DNA of 64,000 bases from Paenibacillus radicibacter (GTDB lineage: Bacteria; Bacillota; Bacilli; Paenibacillales; NBRC-103111): contig NZ_JANQBC010000005.1 of NCBI RefSeq assembly GCF_024721995.1, forward strand, positions 273,400 through 337,399, in the 5' to 3' direction. The notes under the pieces were generated by a model. The model saw nothing but the letters and a program-made list of their open reading frames with translations. It had not been told where the DNA came from and made no database searches. Each line of letters opens with the position of its first letter. Positions within the stretch are counted from its first letter, which is position 1. Position numbers and translations under genes: made by a program. Shown piece by piece: positions 37,113 through 46,095 of this stretch.

Positions 37113-38261
37113 TTGATAACAGCATTTTTGGTTGATGATGAGGCGCATGCACTCCATATATTAGAGCTTTTTCTTGGGCAGATCGGTGAAGTTCAGGTCA
37201 TTGGACGATCCAATAATGGGAAGGACGCGATTGTCCAGCTACAATCCTTGAAGCCTGATGTTCTATTCTTAGATATTGAGATGCCCGAGATGAATGGGAT
37301 TGAGCTTGCAGAGGTTGTGCGCAACATGCAACCTGATGTTCAGATCATATTCGTAACAGCATACGATCAATATGCAATTTCGGCGTTCGAACAAGCAGCA
37401 ATCGATTACATGCTCAAACCATTAGAGCGAGAGCGACTATCCAAGGCAATTGCTAGAGTGCGAAAAGAAGTGAATCGCAGCGAAGTTGCAAGTGCTGTTC
37501 AACCGTTGAGTCTGGAGAATGTACAGCTGGAGCAGCCTAAACTTCTCATTAATATGCTAGGACCTTTCGTAGTCAGTACGGGTGGAGGATCAAGGCTCAA
37601 GTGGAGAACGGCGAAGGAGAAGGAACTGCTTGCTTACCTTGCGCTGCAAGGGGATAATCGGGCACATCGCGATATCATCATTGAAGATTTATGGCCAGAA
37701 GAGAACTACCAGAAAGCCAAAATTTATATGCATACGTGTGTCAGTCTGCTGCGTAAAAATTTGAAGCAATTTGGATTCCATCATATCGTGAAGTATGAGA
37801 ATGAACGCTATTTTCTCGATATGAGTCAGATCGATATTGATTTGTACCATTTGAAGCAGCATCTGAAGCAATTGAAGGCAGGGGAGATTGATCATACGCA
37901 GATGGAACAAGTCCTCTCTCATTACCAAGGTCAACTGCTAAGTAGTGAAGATTACGTTTGGGCGAGTCAAGAAGCGGAGAATGTGGACAAAATCATTTCC
38001 CAGTGGCACTTAACTCTTATTGAAAGCAACTTGAATGTACAACAATATGAGCAAGTGATTCATAAAGCAGAGCAGTTAATTATGTTCTCGCCGTATGATG
38101 AAGAGCTGTATCGCTACCTGATGCAAGCCTTCCAAGGGATGGGGAAGAACGATCAAGTTCACTTGGTATACCAGAGGCTCATGCGTAAACTTACCGAGCT
38201 TGATATTATGCCTTCCGTACGGACCAAAGAAATCTATGAGAATATTGCGAAATCTAGTTAA
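37113..38261 (+). CDS. response regulator with winged-helix and BTAD domains
   Basis: 382 residues. Receiver (~1-120): D8/D9, phospho-Asp D54 in LFLDIEMPEMNG, Lys102 in YMLKPLE. Next an OmpR-like winged helix (~145-230, LLAYLALQGDNRAHRDIIIEDLW) and a bacterial transcriptional activation (BTAD) domain of helical repeats (~235-380), the SARP-like plan common in Paenibacillus. TTG start at 37113 with AGGTGAG at seven bases. Probably the partner of the hybrid kinase at 32768, from which it is separated by brnTA. Confidence 0.87.
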   Translation: MITAFLVDDEAHALHILELFLGQIGEVQVIGRSNNGKDAIVQLQSLKPDVLFLDIEMPEMNGIELAEVVRNMQPDVQIIFVTAYDQYAISAFEQAAIDYMLKPLERERLSKAIARVRKEVNRSEVASAVQPLSLENVQLEQPKLLINMLGPFVVSTGGGSRLKWRTAKEKELLAYLALQGDNRAHRDIIIEDLWPEENYQKAKIYMHTCVSLLRKNLKQFGFHHIVKYENERYFLDMSQIDIDLYHLKQHLKQLKAGEIDHTQMEQVLSHYQGQLLSSEDYVWASQEAENVDKIISQWHLTLIESNLNVQQYEQVIHKAEQLIMFSPYDEELYRYLMQAFQGMGKNDQVHLVYQRLMRKLTELDIMPSVRTKEIYENIAKSS

Positions 38262-38290
38262 TGTTGGTAGTATCGATATAGGAATACGAA

Positions 38291-38317
38291 GAGCGCTCAC
38301 GTATGTGGGCTCTTTTT
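38291..38317 (+). terminator. terminator of the response regulator gene
   Basis: GAGC-CAC/GTG-GCTC stem followed by TTTTT. Confidence 0.65.
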
Positions 38318-38340
38318 CATACATATAAGGGGGTTGTACC

Positions 38341-38766
38341 ATGTTTCACATCACAGAGGATAGCGGTGGGGTTCCTCAGGATCGTCAAGAGATCATCAAG
38401 GGGCTTCGTGCATTTAATTACAGTAATATGCCAGAACATCTGCGCGATCGTGGCGGTGAAATCAATCTATATGTAAGAGACGATGAAGGTACGATTCGCG
38501 GTGGCTTGCTAGCGTCCTTTCATTGGGATTTTATAGAGGTACATATATTGTGGTTAGATGAAGCTGTACGCGGTGAGCGCTATGGAACTAAGTTGATCAA
38601 TGTAATTGAAGCGAAAGCACGCGAATTGAATTGTGTATTAATTAAGCTCGATACGCTAAGTTTCCAAGCCCTCGATTTTTATAAAAAGAATGGATTCACG
38701 GTATTCGGTCAGATTGATGATGTAGCGGGTGGCAATACGCACTATTACTTACAGAAGCGTCTATAA
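38341..38766 (+). CDS. GNAT family N-acetyltransferase
   Basis: 141 residues. WLDEAVRGERYGTKLINVIE is the acetyl-CoA-binding motif A; LIKLDTLSFQALDFYKKNGFTVFG is motif B, close to small GNATs such as YhbS/Atse-like enzymes. AAGGGGG precedes the ATG. Substrate unknown; separate from rfbC downstream by 55 bases. Confidence 0.85.
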   Translation: MFHITEDSGGVPQDRQEIIKGLRAFNYSNMPEHLRDRGGEINLYVRDDEGTIRGGLLASFHWDFIEVHILWLDEAVRGERYGTKLINVIEAKARELNCVLIKLDTLSFQALDFYKKNGFTVFGQIDDVAGGNTHYYLQKRL

Positions 38767-38821
38767 TTTTTAGCAGTTCCTTGCATATGTTGTGTTAAAA
38801 AGCATAAAGCGGGTGCTGTGT

Positions 38822-39361
38822 ATGCGAGTGGTTCAGACGGGTTTAGAAGGTGTCGTATGGATTGAGCCTGCTGTTTATGGGGATCATCGTGGTTATTTCA
38901 TGGAGAGCTATAATGAAGCAAATTTTGCGAAGCATGGTATCTCTCATACATTTATCCAAGACAATCAATCGCTCTCCGCGCAGGCAGGAGTCATTCGAGG
39001 ACTGCACTTTCAACTTGCTCCCAAAGCGCAGACGAAGCTCATACGAGTACTAAGCGGGGCTATCTATGATGTTGCTGTCGATATTCGACCTGATTCGAAC
39101 ACGTTTGGCAAATGGGTGGGCGTGATTCTTAGTGCGAGCAATAAGCGGCAACTGCTGATTCCCAAAGGGTTTGCCCATGGGTTCTGTACGATTACACCAA
39201 ATGTTGAAGTGCTGTACAAAGTCGATGAATATTACTCGCCTGAGCATGATCGGGGAATCTTATGGAATGACCCGCTACTTGCCATTGATTGGCCAGCATC
39301 CAATCCAGTTCTATCGGATAAAGATGCTAAGCTGCCATTACTATCTGAAATTCAATTATAA
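38822..39361 (+). CDS. rfbC: dTDP-4-dehydrorhamnose 3,5-epimerase
   Basis: 179 residues; epimerises dTDP-4-keto-6-deoxyglucose in dTDP-L-rhamnose synthesis for surface glycans. DHRGYFMESYNE, FIQDNQSLSAQAGVIRGLHFQ with the catalytic His, VYDVAVDIR-like and LLIPKGFAHGF are diagnostic. ATG at 38822 gives the normal N-terminus. rfbA, rfbB and rfbD are not adjacent, so the gene is isolated from its pathway. Confidence 0.94.
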   Translation: MRVVQTGLEGVVWIEPAVYGDHRGYFMESYNEANFAKHGISHTFIQDNQSLSAQAGVIRGLHFQLAPKAQTKLIRVLSGAIYDVAVDIRPDSNTFGKWVGVILSASNKRQLLIPKGFAHGFCTITPNVEVLYKVDEYYSPEHDRGILWNDPLLAIDWPASNPVLSDKDAKLPLLSEIQL

Positions 39362-39377
39362 TATGTCAAAAGGAAAC

Positions 39378-39409
39378 AAGGGCACCTGTCGATTCCGACA
39401 GATGCCCTT
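39378..39409. terminator. bidirectional terminator between rfbC and amidohydrolase gene
   Basis: AAGGGCA-CTGTCG pairs with CGACAG-TGCCCTT between two convergent genes. Confidence 0.75.
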
Positions 39410-39434
39410 CCTATTTTCCAAGAGGCGTAGCGTC

Positions 39435-40769
39435 TTATAACGGTTTGGAACCGTATGGAACGCCTCGCATCGTAAAGATATAATCCCTTGATTCACGAGC
39501 CATCTGAAGTACTTGGTCCATGTTCACATGAACCAGTTGACCATGACGTTTAATCGCTCTGCCGCTGACAAAGACAGAATCGACATTCATCGTCTCCGCA
39601 CATAGTGCCATGGCTCCGACTGGATTGTTCATCGGGAACAAATTGAGATCGGTGTAGCGAACAAGAGTTAAATCTGCATCTTTGCCTGGTGTGAGCGTAC
39701 CGACTTTCTGATCGATACCGAGAACTCGCGCACCTTCAATTGTCGCCAAATCAAGTGCCTGCTGACTGCTCATACCGAGAATTTTCGGCGTATCTACACC
39801 AGAATCCCATTGTCCTTGCAAATAGAACATCCGCTCAAGTTGCAGCACAAGTCTAACCTGCATGAACATATCTCCTGCCATTGCCGTAACGGAATCAACC
39901 CCTAGACTTGGCTTAACCCCAACATTCAGTAGCTTTCCGGTGACTGGAATCCCAATCATCTGCATTTCGGAAGCAGGAGAGATCGCAACGGTTACACCGC
40001 TATCCGCCACATATTTATACTCTTCCTCTTCTAGATTCGTACAGTGTACGAGATTCACATCAGGACCGAGCAGTCCGGCTTTGTACATTTTCTTAACCGA
40101 TTTGATGTTCGGAATATCGCCAACATGAATACTAATCGGAAGTCCGAGTTCACGGCACATGTGCATTTGCTGGGTAAGCAACTCCATCGGTGTTCCTTCT
40201 GGTCCTGTAAGCGCAACTCCCAAGTGAAGCAGATCATCAGAATGTGTGAAATACCGCTCGAGCAGCCCACATAGAATGTGGCGAGTCTCATTCATGGACA
40301 AGTTGTCTTGGACATTGTAGTAGAAACTGCCGCGTATACCTGCATGTTTCAGACCCATAATACCTGCTTCTGCATGGGCGAAGGTAGGCGTGTTATGACA
40401 CCAATCAAGCAGCGAAGTGACTCCGCTATTGAGTGCTTCTAATGCACCGAGAAAGTTGCCTACGAACACATCATGCGGGCGATACACATTGCGTAAGCCG
40501 CGCAGTACCACTTGTTCATAATCGTAGAAGGTAAAATCGGTTGCAATCTCACGAATCGCAGCTTCCCAAGTATGGCGATGTCCATCAATAAAGCCAGGTA
40601 TGACAATCATATTCGTAGCATCCACCAGATGCGCATCGGGTACTTCAATTTGAGGGTGAATCGCTTTGATTTTACTACCTTCTATTAAGATGTCTGCCTT
40701 CGTATAATTCCCGATCCTTTTATCGAAAGTGAGTACGCAGCCATTCTTAATTAACGTCTTACTCGACAT
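39435..40769 (-). CDS. amidohydrolase (guanine/cytosine deaminase-like, TrzN/AtzB type)
   Basis: 444 residues, a metal-dependent hydrolase of the ATZ/TRZ group. IPGFIDGHRHTWE holds the first HxH; SIHVGD, VNLVHCTNLEEEE and GVDSVTAMAGDMFMQ supply the later metal ligands and the conserved Asp; KDADLTLVRYTDLN closes the composite domain. ATG at 40769 has GGAGGGAG upstream; readings from further upstream are unlikely. Likely a deaminase or chlorohydrolase of a heterocycle; exact substrate unknown. Confidence 0.85.
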   Translation of the reverse strand: MSSKTLIKNGCVLTFDKRIGNYTKADILIEGSKIKAIHPQIEVPDAHLVDATNMIVIPGFIDGHRHTWEAAIREIATDFTFYDYEQVVLRGLRNVYRPHDVFVGNFLGALEALNSGVTSLLDWCHNTPTFAHAEAGIMGLKHAGIRGSFYYNVQDNLSMNETRHILCGLLERYFTHSDDLLHLGVALTGPEGTPMELLTQQMHMCRELGLPISIHVGDIPNIKSVKKMYKAGLLGPDVNLVHCTNLEEEEYKYVADSGVTVAISPASEMQMIGIPVTGKLLNVGVKPSLGVDSVTAMAGDMFMQVRLVLQLERMFYLQGQWDSGVDTPKILGMSSQQALDLATIEGARVLGIDQKVGTLTPGKDADLTLVRYTDLNLFPMNNPVGAMALCAETMNVDSVFVSGRAIKRHGQLVHVNMDQVLQMARESRDYIFTMRGVPYGSKPL

Positions 40770-40883
40770 TACAACGACTCCCTCCAAGAGAACATCGCCT
40801 AGTTCCATAGGCATTTATCCCATACTATGCGAAAAGGTAGAGGAGCGTTAATGCAGTTATCATTTTCGTACAATGTACAGCTT

Positions 40884-41645
40884 TTATTTCAGATTATCAC
40901 AGTAAACATGCATCGCTTCGCGTAAGAAAGCTGCAAGACCTTCCTTATGCTTATCGATATTTGCAGTGAATCTCTCGTCCATGACATATAGATCGCCAAG
41001 TCCATAGAAAATTTCAGGTGTGCAGTCATAGAAGTTATTCGTAATCCAAGCGCGCAGTTCACCAACAGCCTCTTGCACCATTGGATCAGTTGGGCCGTTA
41101 TCCATGCCTGCGATCACTTTGGCATAAATACGTTCATTCTCACCCATAATGTTCGACCAGTCTTGCTTGGAGTAGCCGCTTGTGCGTTTATTAACCCCAT
41201 CCATCGTGCTATCTCCATATTTGGCACGAGCCTCAGCTTCGTATTTGTTCTTGTACTCTTCAATTGCGGACATATCGAATCCGTCGAATTTCTCTTTATG
41301 ACTCATCGGAGTTCCTCCTTCAATGGACTCAATCGTTTTGTTGACGGTCTGAATCATAGTCTCCAGCCGTTGTCTCTTTTGTTCCAATAACTCACGGTGG
41401 GTGAGAAGTGCCTGTTTCTGATCGAAGTCGGGGTTATCTAGAATTTGCTTGATTTCATCCAGCGAGAATCCAATCTCTTTGAAAAATAAAATGTGCTGCA
41501 AGCGGCCCAGTTCGTACTCCGTGTACAGTCGATATCCCGCGCGGCTAACTGACTTCGGAGTCAGAAGACCGATCTCATCATAATGGTGCAGCGTCCGGAC
41601 ACTCACCCCTGCGATTTCAGCCACTTCTTTAACTTTGTAACTCAT
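40884..41645 (-). CDS. MerR family regulator with TipAS domain
   Basis: 253 residues. N-terminal MerR helix-turn-helix (VKEVAEIAGVSVRTLHHYDEIGLLTP), coiled coil (~75-115), then a TipAS drug-sensing domain (~135-250, with YSKQDWSNIMGE and FYDCTPEIFYGLGDLYV). Such regulators (Mta/TipA) activate multidrug genes on ligand binding. The start is preceded by GGAGGTGAG. The promoter has a 19-base spacer with a palindrome, the MerR hallmark, implying autoregulation. Confidence 0.9.
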   Translation of the reverse strand: MSYKVKEVAEIAGVSVRTLHHYDEIGLLTPKSVSRAGYRLYTEYELGRLQHILFFKEIGFSLDEIKQILDNPDFDQKQALLTHRELLEQKRQRLETMIQTVNKTIESIEGGTPMSHKEKFDGFDMSAIEEYKNKYEAEARAKYGDSTMDGVNKRTSGYSKQDWSNIMGENERIYAKVIAGMDNGPTDPMVQEAVGELRAWITNNFYDCTPEIFYGLGDLYVMDERFTANIDKHKEGLAAFLREAMHVYCDNLK

Positions 41646-41666
41646 GTTCTCACCTCCACAATTGTT

Positions 41667-41697
41667 ATCTTACAGCCTCACGTAACGTTAGAGTCAA
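41667..41697 (-). promoter_or_regulatory. MerR-type promoter/operator of the TipAS regulator
   Basis: On the minus strand: TTGACT, 19-base spacer, TAAGAT. The spacer contains CTAACGTTACGTGAG, a palindrome with one mismatched pair. Confidence 0.7.
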
Positions 41698-41740
41698 CAG
41701 GGTTAGGCGTCTAATATTCATTTTTATTGAAAAATAAAAC

Positions 41741-41768
41741 AGCCTACCTTATACGTGTAAGGTAGGCT
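41741..41768 (-). terminator. terminator of the amidohydrolase gene
   Basis: AGCCTACCTTA/TAAGGTAGGCT, 11 perfect pairs; on the minus strand followed by GTTTTATTTTT. Confidence 0.85.
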
Positions 41769-41777
41769 TCATCCGAT

Positions 41778-43004
41778 TTATTCTAAACAACCCCAAGCAA
41801 CATTCCCTTGATGCAGCACAGCTTTTCTCAATGATCTACGTGCGACTGCCTCAGAGCTACAGCTAGCCTCGGTGAGAACACAACTTGCGTCATCTCCAAC
41901 TTTCGGCCATACGCGATCACCCTGATGATCCAGTGGCAGTACACCGCCAGTAATGAATCCAAGTGCCTCTGCAAGCTTACGCTCAGTTCTCCATCCATAC
42001 AATTCAGCGAAAACACTTGCACGTTCCAAGTTATCACCAGTTCCGAAAGGTGACCAATGATCGGTGATGCTGTCTTGTCCGAACATGACGTTTACGCCTC
42101 TTTCATGAAGCAGGGGCAGTGGCATATTCATCGTACCAATCGGCACTGTTGTCGCTAGCGAGATGCCAAGCTCCGCGAACAAGTCTGCCATTTCACCTGC
42201 AACGTGAGTAGGTACACCAGCTAGTCCAAACCCGTGACTGATCGTAACACGACCCTGCCAACCAATTTCACGAACCATCGCAGCTAATCGGCGCATCGTG
42301 AACACGCCAAGTTGTCCACCATCATGCAGATGCATATCGATTCCAGCATTGGCATCGACCGCAAGCTGGACCATCGCATCAAGCGACGCTTCAATGTTGC
42401 CATCAACGGTTGCAGGGTCAAGTCCACCTACTAAGGTTGCGCCAGAGCGCATCGCTTCGCGAACGAGTTCAACAGAATCAGAGTGGAGCAGACCATGTTG
42501 TGGGAATGCAACGATCTCGTATGTAACTCGATCACGATAAGTTTCTAGTGCTTGCAATGTTGCTTCGAGATTGCGAAGCCCGCTCGTTGGCTCAATATTA
42601 CAGTGCGTCCGCACGTGTGTAGAGCCATTTTTCAAGACAAGTTCTAATAAGTGTTCAGCACGCTCTCTTGCAACTGGTAGTTGGGAGGGAAGGAGAACCT
42701 TCTCTTCCTCAATACGTGTGAATATCCCCTTCGTTGCCGGACGAACTGCTTTCCATGGACCGCCATAATACGTTTTGTCGATATGAATGTGCATTTCTCG
42801 AAAAGCAGGGAGTAATAACAGGCCGCCTGCATCATAGTTTGGCAGTTCCGTATGTAAAGGGACATTCGCCGCTATAATCTCTGCGAATTTTCCGTCTTTG
42901 ATCCGTACATGACAACGCTGCGTTTGTGTAGAAACGATCTCTTCACCTTCGAATTCATATCCGCTCTCTAGCAGCAAGTTCTTGATCCAATATTCTGTAT
43001 GCAT
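41778..43004 (-). CDS. amidohydrolase family protein (cytosine deaminase-like)
   Basis: 408 residues. LPAFREMHIHIDKT carries HxH; VRTHCNIEPTSGLRN, AFPQHGL, GIDMHLHDG, VTISHGFGLAG and VMFGQDSITDHWSPFG give the rest of the metal site and the catalytic Asp, as in CodA-type and isocytosine deaminases. ATG at 43004 follows AAGGTGGG. Probably a nucleobase or related ring deaminase; substrate not proven. Confidence 0.85.
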   Translation of the reverse strand: MHTEYWIKNLLLESGYEFEGEEIVSTQTQRCHVRIKDGKFAEIIAANVPLHTELPNYDAGGLLLLPAFREMHIHIDKTYYGGPWKAVRPATKGIFTRIEEEKVLLPSQLPVARERAEHLLELVLKNGSTHVRTHCNIEPTSGLRNLEATLQALETYRDRVTYEIVAFPQHGLLHSDSVELVREAMRSGATLVGGLDPATVDGNIEASLDAMVQLAVDANAGIDMHLHDGGQLGVFTMRRLAAMVREIGWQGRVTISHGFGLAGVPTHVAGEMADLFAELGISLATTVPIGTMNMPLPLLHERGVNVMFGQDSITDHWSPFGTGDNLERASVFAELYGWRTERKLAEALGFITGGVLPLDHQGDRVWPKVGDDASCVLTEASCSSEAVARRSLRKAVLHQGNVAWGCLE

Positions 43005-43042
43005 ATATATCCCACCTTACTCTATTTTTGAAGAAAAGATAA

Positions 43043-43759
43043 TTACTTCGCACCTGCCAGCTTTAACATGCGGATCATTTCGGAATAGTTACGACTAATC
43101 GCATGTTGTAAGGGTGTAACACCATCTTTATCTGCAATATTCACATTGGCTTTATGTTGAATAAGAAGCTCAACAATTTGCTGATGCTTCTCACCACCGT
43201 CACCAAGAATGACGGCTTCAAGTAGGGCTGTCCAACCCAGGTTATTTATATGGTCGATATTCACATCAGACGTTGTAAGTAGAGTCTCGACAATTTCCAC
43301 ATGACCGCGATCGGCTGCAGGAATAAGTGAAGTACCTCCGAAGCGATTCGTGAGCTTTGTATCTGCACCCGCTTCAATGGCTAGCTTCACAATAGCGAGA
43401 TTGCCTTCCGCACTTGCATATAAGAGTGGGTTGTCTGACCGTGCATCACGAATGTTTATATCAGCTCCAGCCTCAATAAGCGCTTTGAATGCTTCGACTT
43501 CTCCTGCGTGTACAGCCGCCATCATCGGTGTTCTTTCTCTGCTATCTGTTGTGTTCTTATCGGCACCATCTTTAATTAATTGCAGCAGCTTGTCTACGTT
43601 GCCACGCTCTGCTTCTATGATTAGTTGTTCATTCAATTGTTTCGTCTCCTTTGCAGGTGAAATGGTTTCTGTGGCTGTTGGTGTTCCTTCAGATGAAGGA
43701 AGTACCCCGCATCCGGTTAAGAGAACCACAATCGAAGATGTGATGAACCATCGAACCAT
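43043..43759 (-). CDS. ankyrin-repeat lipoprotein
   Basis: 238 residues. A signal peptide with lipobox LLTGC (Cys17) directs anchoring to the outer face of the membrane; a Thr/Ser-rich linker leads to six or so ankyrin repeats (~45-235; repeated forms of T-P-M/L, A-x-x-G, I-x-x-L-I-x-x-GAD). Ankyrin stacks bind proteins; secreted ankyrin lipoproteins are common in Paenibacillus, but their role is unknown. AAAGGAGAGG precedes the ATG. Confidence 0.88.
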   Translation of the reverse strand: MVRWFITSSIVVLLTGCGVLPSSEGTPTATETISPAKETKQLNEQLIIEAERGNVDKLLQLIKDGADKNTTDSRERTPMMAAVHAGEVEAFKALIEAGADINIRDARSDNPLLYASAEGNLAIVKLAIEAGADTKLTNRFGGTSLIPAADRGHVEIVETLLTTSDVNIDHINNLGWTALLEAVILGDGGEKHQQIVELLIQHKANVNIADKDGVTPLQHAISRNYSEMIRMLKLAGAK

Positions 43760-43882
43760 AAGATCCTCTCCTTTTTTGAGAATGACATACCCTTATGTTA
43801 GCATGGGAATATCTATACGAAAAATATTAATAAAGTACATTTCCTATACGTTAATCATATGGATATGAAGGGGGACAAGGAC

Positions 43883-44767
43883 TTGGATATTAGACAACTT
43901 CGTTATTTTATCGTAATTGCAGAAGAGCAAAGTATATCTGCCGCTGCTAAGCGATTGCACATGGCACAAACACCGCTTAGCCAGCAGTTAAAGAACATGG
44001 AGCAAGAGCTTGGGGTGTGTCTGGCTAATCGCAGCGGTAAAAAGTTAGAACTAACGGACGCGGGGAAAACACTATATAACCATGCGCTTCATATTACGAA
44101 TGCAATGGCCGAAACAGAGATGGTTGTGAAGGAAATAGGGCGGGGAATTAGGGGGAAGATCAAGATTGGAGTAAATACGTTATCCTCGGAACAATTGCCT
44201 CGTCTCTTGCATCAATTTCAACTTGAAAATCCGAATCTTTCTTATAAAATCCAGCAGAATGAGTCCGATTATCTGTGTGAATTCGTGCGAAACCGCACGA
44301 TCGATATGGCAGTTATACGCATGCCGCTGGAGACAAATGGGTTATCGTTCTATTTACTTGCTAATGAGGCGTATTACCTGCTCACATCAAATAAAGAGGA
44401 GCGAATTTCGACGGATAAAGTTACATTTGAGCAAATTCAGCCGTATCCGCTCATTTTGCCAAGTGCAGAAGGTCTCGGTTTGTATCACATGATTGTGAAG
44501 CAACTATCGCAGCGTCAGATGGAAGCTAATATTGTATGTGAGTGTTCGGATATTCCATTGTTGCTACGCTTAGTAGAATCTGGATTCGGTGCGGCGATCG
44601 TACCGGAGTCTGTACTCCGCACCCATCGAGGTTATCACATCCATTCGTATCCTTTGCTCGACACTTCATTTACAGCTGCATCGGCATTAGTGTGGCTCAA
44701 GGATCATCGGTTACCCAACGCTGCACAAAAATTTATTGATTATGTCATGGAACAGTTACATAGCTAG
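43883..44767 (+). CDS. LysR family transcriptional regulator
   Basis: 294 residues from a TTG at 43883 behind GAAGGGGGA, which gives the usual LysR beginning (DIRQLRYFIVIAEEQSISAAAKRL). Winged helix (~1-60), linker helix, then a periplasmic-binding-like effector domain (~90-290; GKIKIGVNTLSS, VESGFGAAIVPESV). Divergent from the ankyrin gene. Target and ligand unknown; none of its neighbours is a clear target. Confidence 0.88.
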   Translation: MDIRQLRYFIVIAEEQSISAAAKRLHMAQTPLSQQLKNMEQELGVCLANRSGKKLELTDAGKTLYNHALHITNAMAETEMVVKEIGRGIRGKIKIGVNTLSSEQLPRLLHQFQLENPNLSYKIQQNESDYLCEFVRNRTIDMAVIRMPLETNGLSFYLLANEAYYLLTSNKEERISTDKVTFEQIQPYPLILPSAEGLGLYHMIVKQLSQRQMEANIVCECSDIPLLLRLVESGFGAAIVPESVLRTHRGYHIHSYPLLDTSFTAASALVWLKDHRLPNAAQKFIDYVMEQLHS

Positions 44768-44786
44768 TCTGCATAAATGTCCAAGT

Positions 44787-44904
44787 CCCCTCATATGCAT
44801 GTACCATGGAGGCTGAGTGGTGATCAGCATGATGTTAGCGTTAGGGAAGAGCCTAATGCTTCTGCTGACCGGAAGCCCAATTCGAAATCTAGAAGGTTGA
44901 GGGG
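44787..44904 (+). promoter_or_regulatory. structured leader that can mask the ydcC ribosome binding site
   Basis: CCCCTCA (44787-44793) complements TGAGGGG (44898-44904), which contains the Shine-Dalgarno of the next gene. Between them TCAGCA (44824) pairs with TGCTGA (44863) and, inside that, AGCGTTAGG with CCTAATGCT. There is no T-run. It resembles a cis-regulatory RNA but matches no class I recognise. Confidence 0.45.
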
Positions 44905-44912
44905 ATGAGGGA

Positions 44913-45944
44913 ATGCGCCGAGTTACGTGGATCATGACAATCGTGATTTGTTTGGCGGTCGTATTGTCAGGCTGTGGTCAGAAAAGTGCAGGAGCTGTAG
45001 TGAAAGATTTGAATGAGAAGATGTCGGGTTTAGAAAGCTATCAAGGCACTGGGCGTATGGTTGTACAATCCGGAGCTCAGCCGCAAATGTATAATGTGGA
45101 AGTATGGTACCAAACACCGAGTATGTATCGAATTGCATTAACGAATCAAGAACGCGATATTACGCAGATCGTCCTTCGCAACAATGAAGGGGTGTATGTG
45201 TTAACCCCTCAGCTTAACAAGAGTTTCCGCTTCCAAAGCAATTGGCCAGAGAATCAAGGTCAAGTCTACTTGTATCAATCCCTTGTGAAGAGCATCGTGG
45301 ATGATCAAGAACGTCAATTCGCAACAGATGACAAATCCTACATTTTCGATGTAGCTGCGAATTACAGTACAGGAACACTCACTCGTCAAAAGGTGTGGAT
45401 CGATAAGAAATTCTTACAACCACAAAAGGTTGAAGTAGCGGATAGCAATGAGAATGTTGTGGTGAAGCTCGAGTTCACACAATTTGAGTTCAATAAGAAG
45501 TTTGAGAATGATTCCTTCGATATGAAGCGCAATATGACGTCTGAGAACTTAAAGTCGATGCAGACGATGGGACAAAATGGGGAGAAGAAACCCGAGCAAA
45601 ACAAAGAGCTTAGCTTAATCGAGCCAGGTTATACACCAGCAGGTGTTGCACAAAAATCAATCACACCTACTCAATATGGTGAAGATAAAGGTTTGTTAGT
45701 TAGCTACCAAGGCAAATACAACTACAACCTCTTAGAGACAAAGCCGCAGGAAAAAGCAGCTGCAACGACGATGCAAGGTGAAGTTGTAGATCTTGGATTT
45801 ACGATGGGCGTACTACTTGGAGACGAGAAACGCACGTTAACTTGGATGTACAATGGCGTTGAATACCATCTGACAACAGGTGATTTACCAGTAACTGAGA
45901 TGGTTAAAGTAGCGAAGTCGGTTGACGCGCCATTATCGAAGTAG
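44913..45944 (+). CDS. ydcC: YdcC/LolA-like lipoprotein
   Basis: 343 residues. Lipobox VLSGC (Cys20) followed by an outer-membrane-lipoprotein-sorting-like fold (~30-215; repeated strands such as YNVEVWYQTPSMYRIAL and VWIDKKFLQPQKVEV) and a C-terminal DUF4367-like part (LTWMYNGVEYHLTTGDL). The Bacillus homologue lies just upstream of the alanine racemase gene, as here. GAGGGGATGAGGG precedes the ATG. Confidence 0.85.
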   Translation: MRRVTWIMTIVICLAVVLSGCGQKSAGAVVKDLNEKMSGLESYQGTGRMVVQSGAQPQMYNVEVWYQTPSMYRIALTNQERDITQIVLRNNEGVYVLTPQLNKSFRFQSNWPENQGQVYLYQSLVKSIVDDQERQFATDDKSYIFDVAANYSTGTLTRQKVWIDKKFLQPQKVEVADSNENVVVKLEFTQFEFNKKFENDSFDMKRNMTSENLKSMQTMGQNGEKKPEQNKELSLIEPGYTPAGVAQKSITPTQYGEDKGLLVSYQGKYNYNLLETKPQEKAAATTMQGEVVDLGFTMGVLLGDEKRTLTWMYNGVEYHLTTGDLPVTEMVKVAKSVDAPLSK

Positions 45945-46039
45945 GCATAAGCGTAAGTCAGACCTTTAGCATTGACACTCAGGGCTTTCAGGGCTTAACA
46001 TAAGACAATAAAAGTCAACATAAATAGGTTATGGAAGTG

Positions 46040-46065
46040 GGGGAAGGACTCTTGAGTTCTTCCCC
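46040..46065 (+). terminator. hairpin between ydcC and alr
   Basis: GGGGAAGGACTC/GAGTTCTTCCCC, 12 pairs with a TT loop and only a weak TATCTT tail; terminator or processing hairpin. Confidence 0.55.
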
Positions 46066-46095
46066 TATCTTGCATAAGACTGAGTAGGTGAGAGT

